A stretch of DNA of 64,000 bases. Source: Agrobacterium sp. AGB01. Lineage in GTDB: Bacteria; Pseudomonadota; Alphaproteobacteria; Rhizobiales; Rhizobiaceae. The notes beneath the pieces are model-generated. The model had not been told where the DNA came from and searched no databases. It saw nothing but the letters and a program-made list of their open reading frames with translations. The position numbers and the translations under genes are program-made. Position 1 is the stretch's first letter. Every line of letters starts with the position of its first letter. The stretch is taken from assembly GCF_014851585.1 (NCBI RefSeq), contig NZ_JACVAB010000004.1:124001-188000 (forward strand). Direction: 5' to 3'. Shown here piece by piece: positions 63,912-64,000 of this stretch.

Positions 63912-64000
63912 GCGTGATGCTCTTTTCATCCGCAAAGGCTAACAGACAAGTGCACTTATTGCCATATGCGCGATAGTTTACGCACAGCATGTCTCAGATG
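63912..64000. other. upstream region of the DUF1403 gene (window end)
   Basis: Presumed promoter of DUF1403/scpB. A near-symmetrical TGCGCGATAGTTTACGCA lies at about 63967-63984. The window ends before any further gene. Confidence 0.35.

Noticed and set aside
1..64000. CRISPR arrays, tRNA and rRNA genes
   Set aside because: No regular short repeats with spacers, and no tRNA-like or rRNA-like sequence was noticed on reading; a covariance-model scan would be decisive.

Overview
The window looks like part of a large plasmid or chromid of an alphaproteobacterium in the Rhizobiales (Rhizobium/Agrobacterium/Ochrobactrum-like). Supporting signs are an imuA-imuB-dnaE2 mutagenesis cassette with the alphaproteobacterial LexA box GTTC-N7-GTTC, genes of the RHE_PE00001 (DUF1612) and DUF1403 families that are typical of rhizobial plasmids, an extra scpB, a DUF932 plasmid gene remnant and IS110-family sequences. 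The replicon type is an inference; no replication genes are visible.

Region 1 (1-908) is the end of an AbiEii-like toxin gene cut by the window edge. Region 2 (1474-24746) is a catabolic block. It holds two SDR dehydrogenases, a YdiJ-like FAD/Fe-S 2-hydroxyacid dehydrogenase and an FCD-type GntR regulator. A leftward operon follows (hyuA, hyuB, aminotransferase, uronate-dehydrogenase-like epimerase, DAO-type FAD oxidoreductase, TPP enzyme). Divergent from it is a rightward operon with a complete branched-chain-amino-acid-type ABC importer (livKHMGF), both ETF subunits and ETF-ubiquinone oxidoreductase. A related inverted repeat lies in both divergent promoter regions. The layout suggests import of an unknown nitrogenous substrate, hydrolysis, transamination and oxidation, with electrons passed through a dedicated ETF chain to quinone.

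Region 3 (24997-39523) is a redox/electrophile-stress block: Old Yellow Enzyme fusion, two pirins, FMN reductase, two AhpD-like proteins, Tat-exported hydrolase and metallo-hydrolase, DoxX, TehA, two SDRs, a LysR regulator and a GlxA-type regulator. Five copies of one 44-bp composite site (half-site, 18 bp, TGTCSC-N7-GGGACA) precede the FMN-reductase operon, the metallo-hydrolase operon, doxX, tehA and the pirin/lysR pair. I read these as the binding sites of the LysR protein. The gene set resembles the quinone-responsive MhqR regulon of Bacillus in content, but under a different regulator family.

Region 4 (39524-49265) holds an IS110-family transposase, a nucleotidyltransferase-HEPN gene, the SOS cassette dnaE2-imuB-imuA, and debris of plasmid genes: a phd antitoxin with a parE toxin killed by an in-frame amber codon, and a truncated DUF932 gene.

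Region 5 (49317-59052) is a defence island. It carries a DUF2235 hydrolase; a CBASS-like pair (two-transmembrane SLATT protein overlapping a CD-NTase) followed by an unrecognised 355-residue protein; and, on the other strand, an ABC-three-component-like locus (alpha/beta hydrolase with C-terminal extension, small middle component, SMC-like ATPase with a zinc motif) that runs into an unknown 139-residue protein and a Shedu (SduA) nuclease, the last two overlapping. A 39-bp remnant of a second dnaE2 marks a recombination scar inside it. Region 6 (59192-64000) returns to plasmid backbone: RHE_PE00001-family gene, vapB with a dead vapC, an IS110 remnant, scpB and DUF1403.
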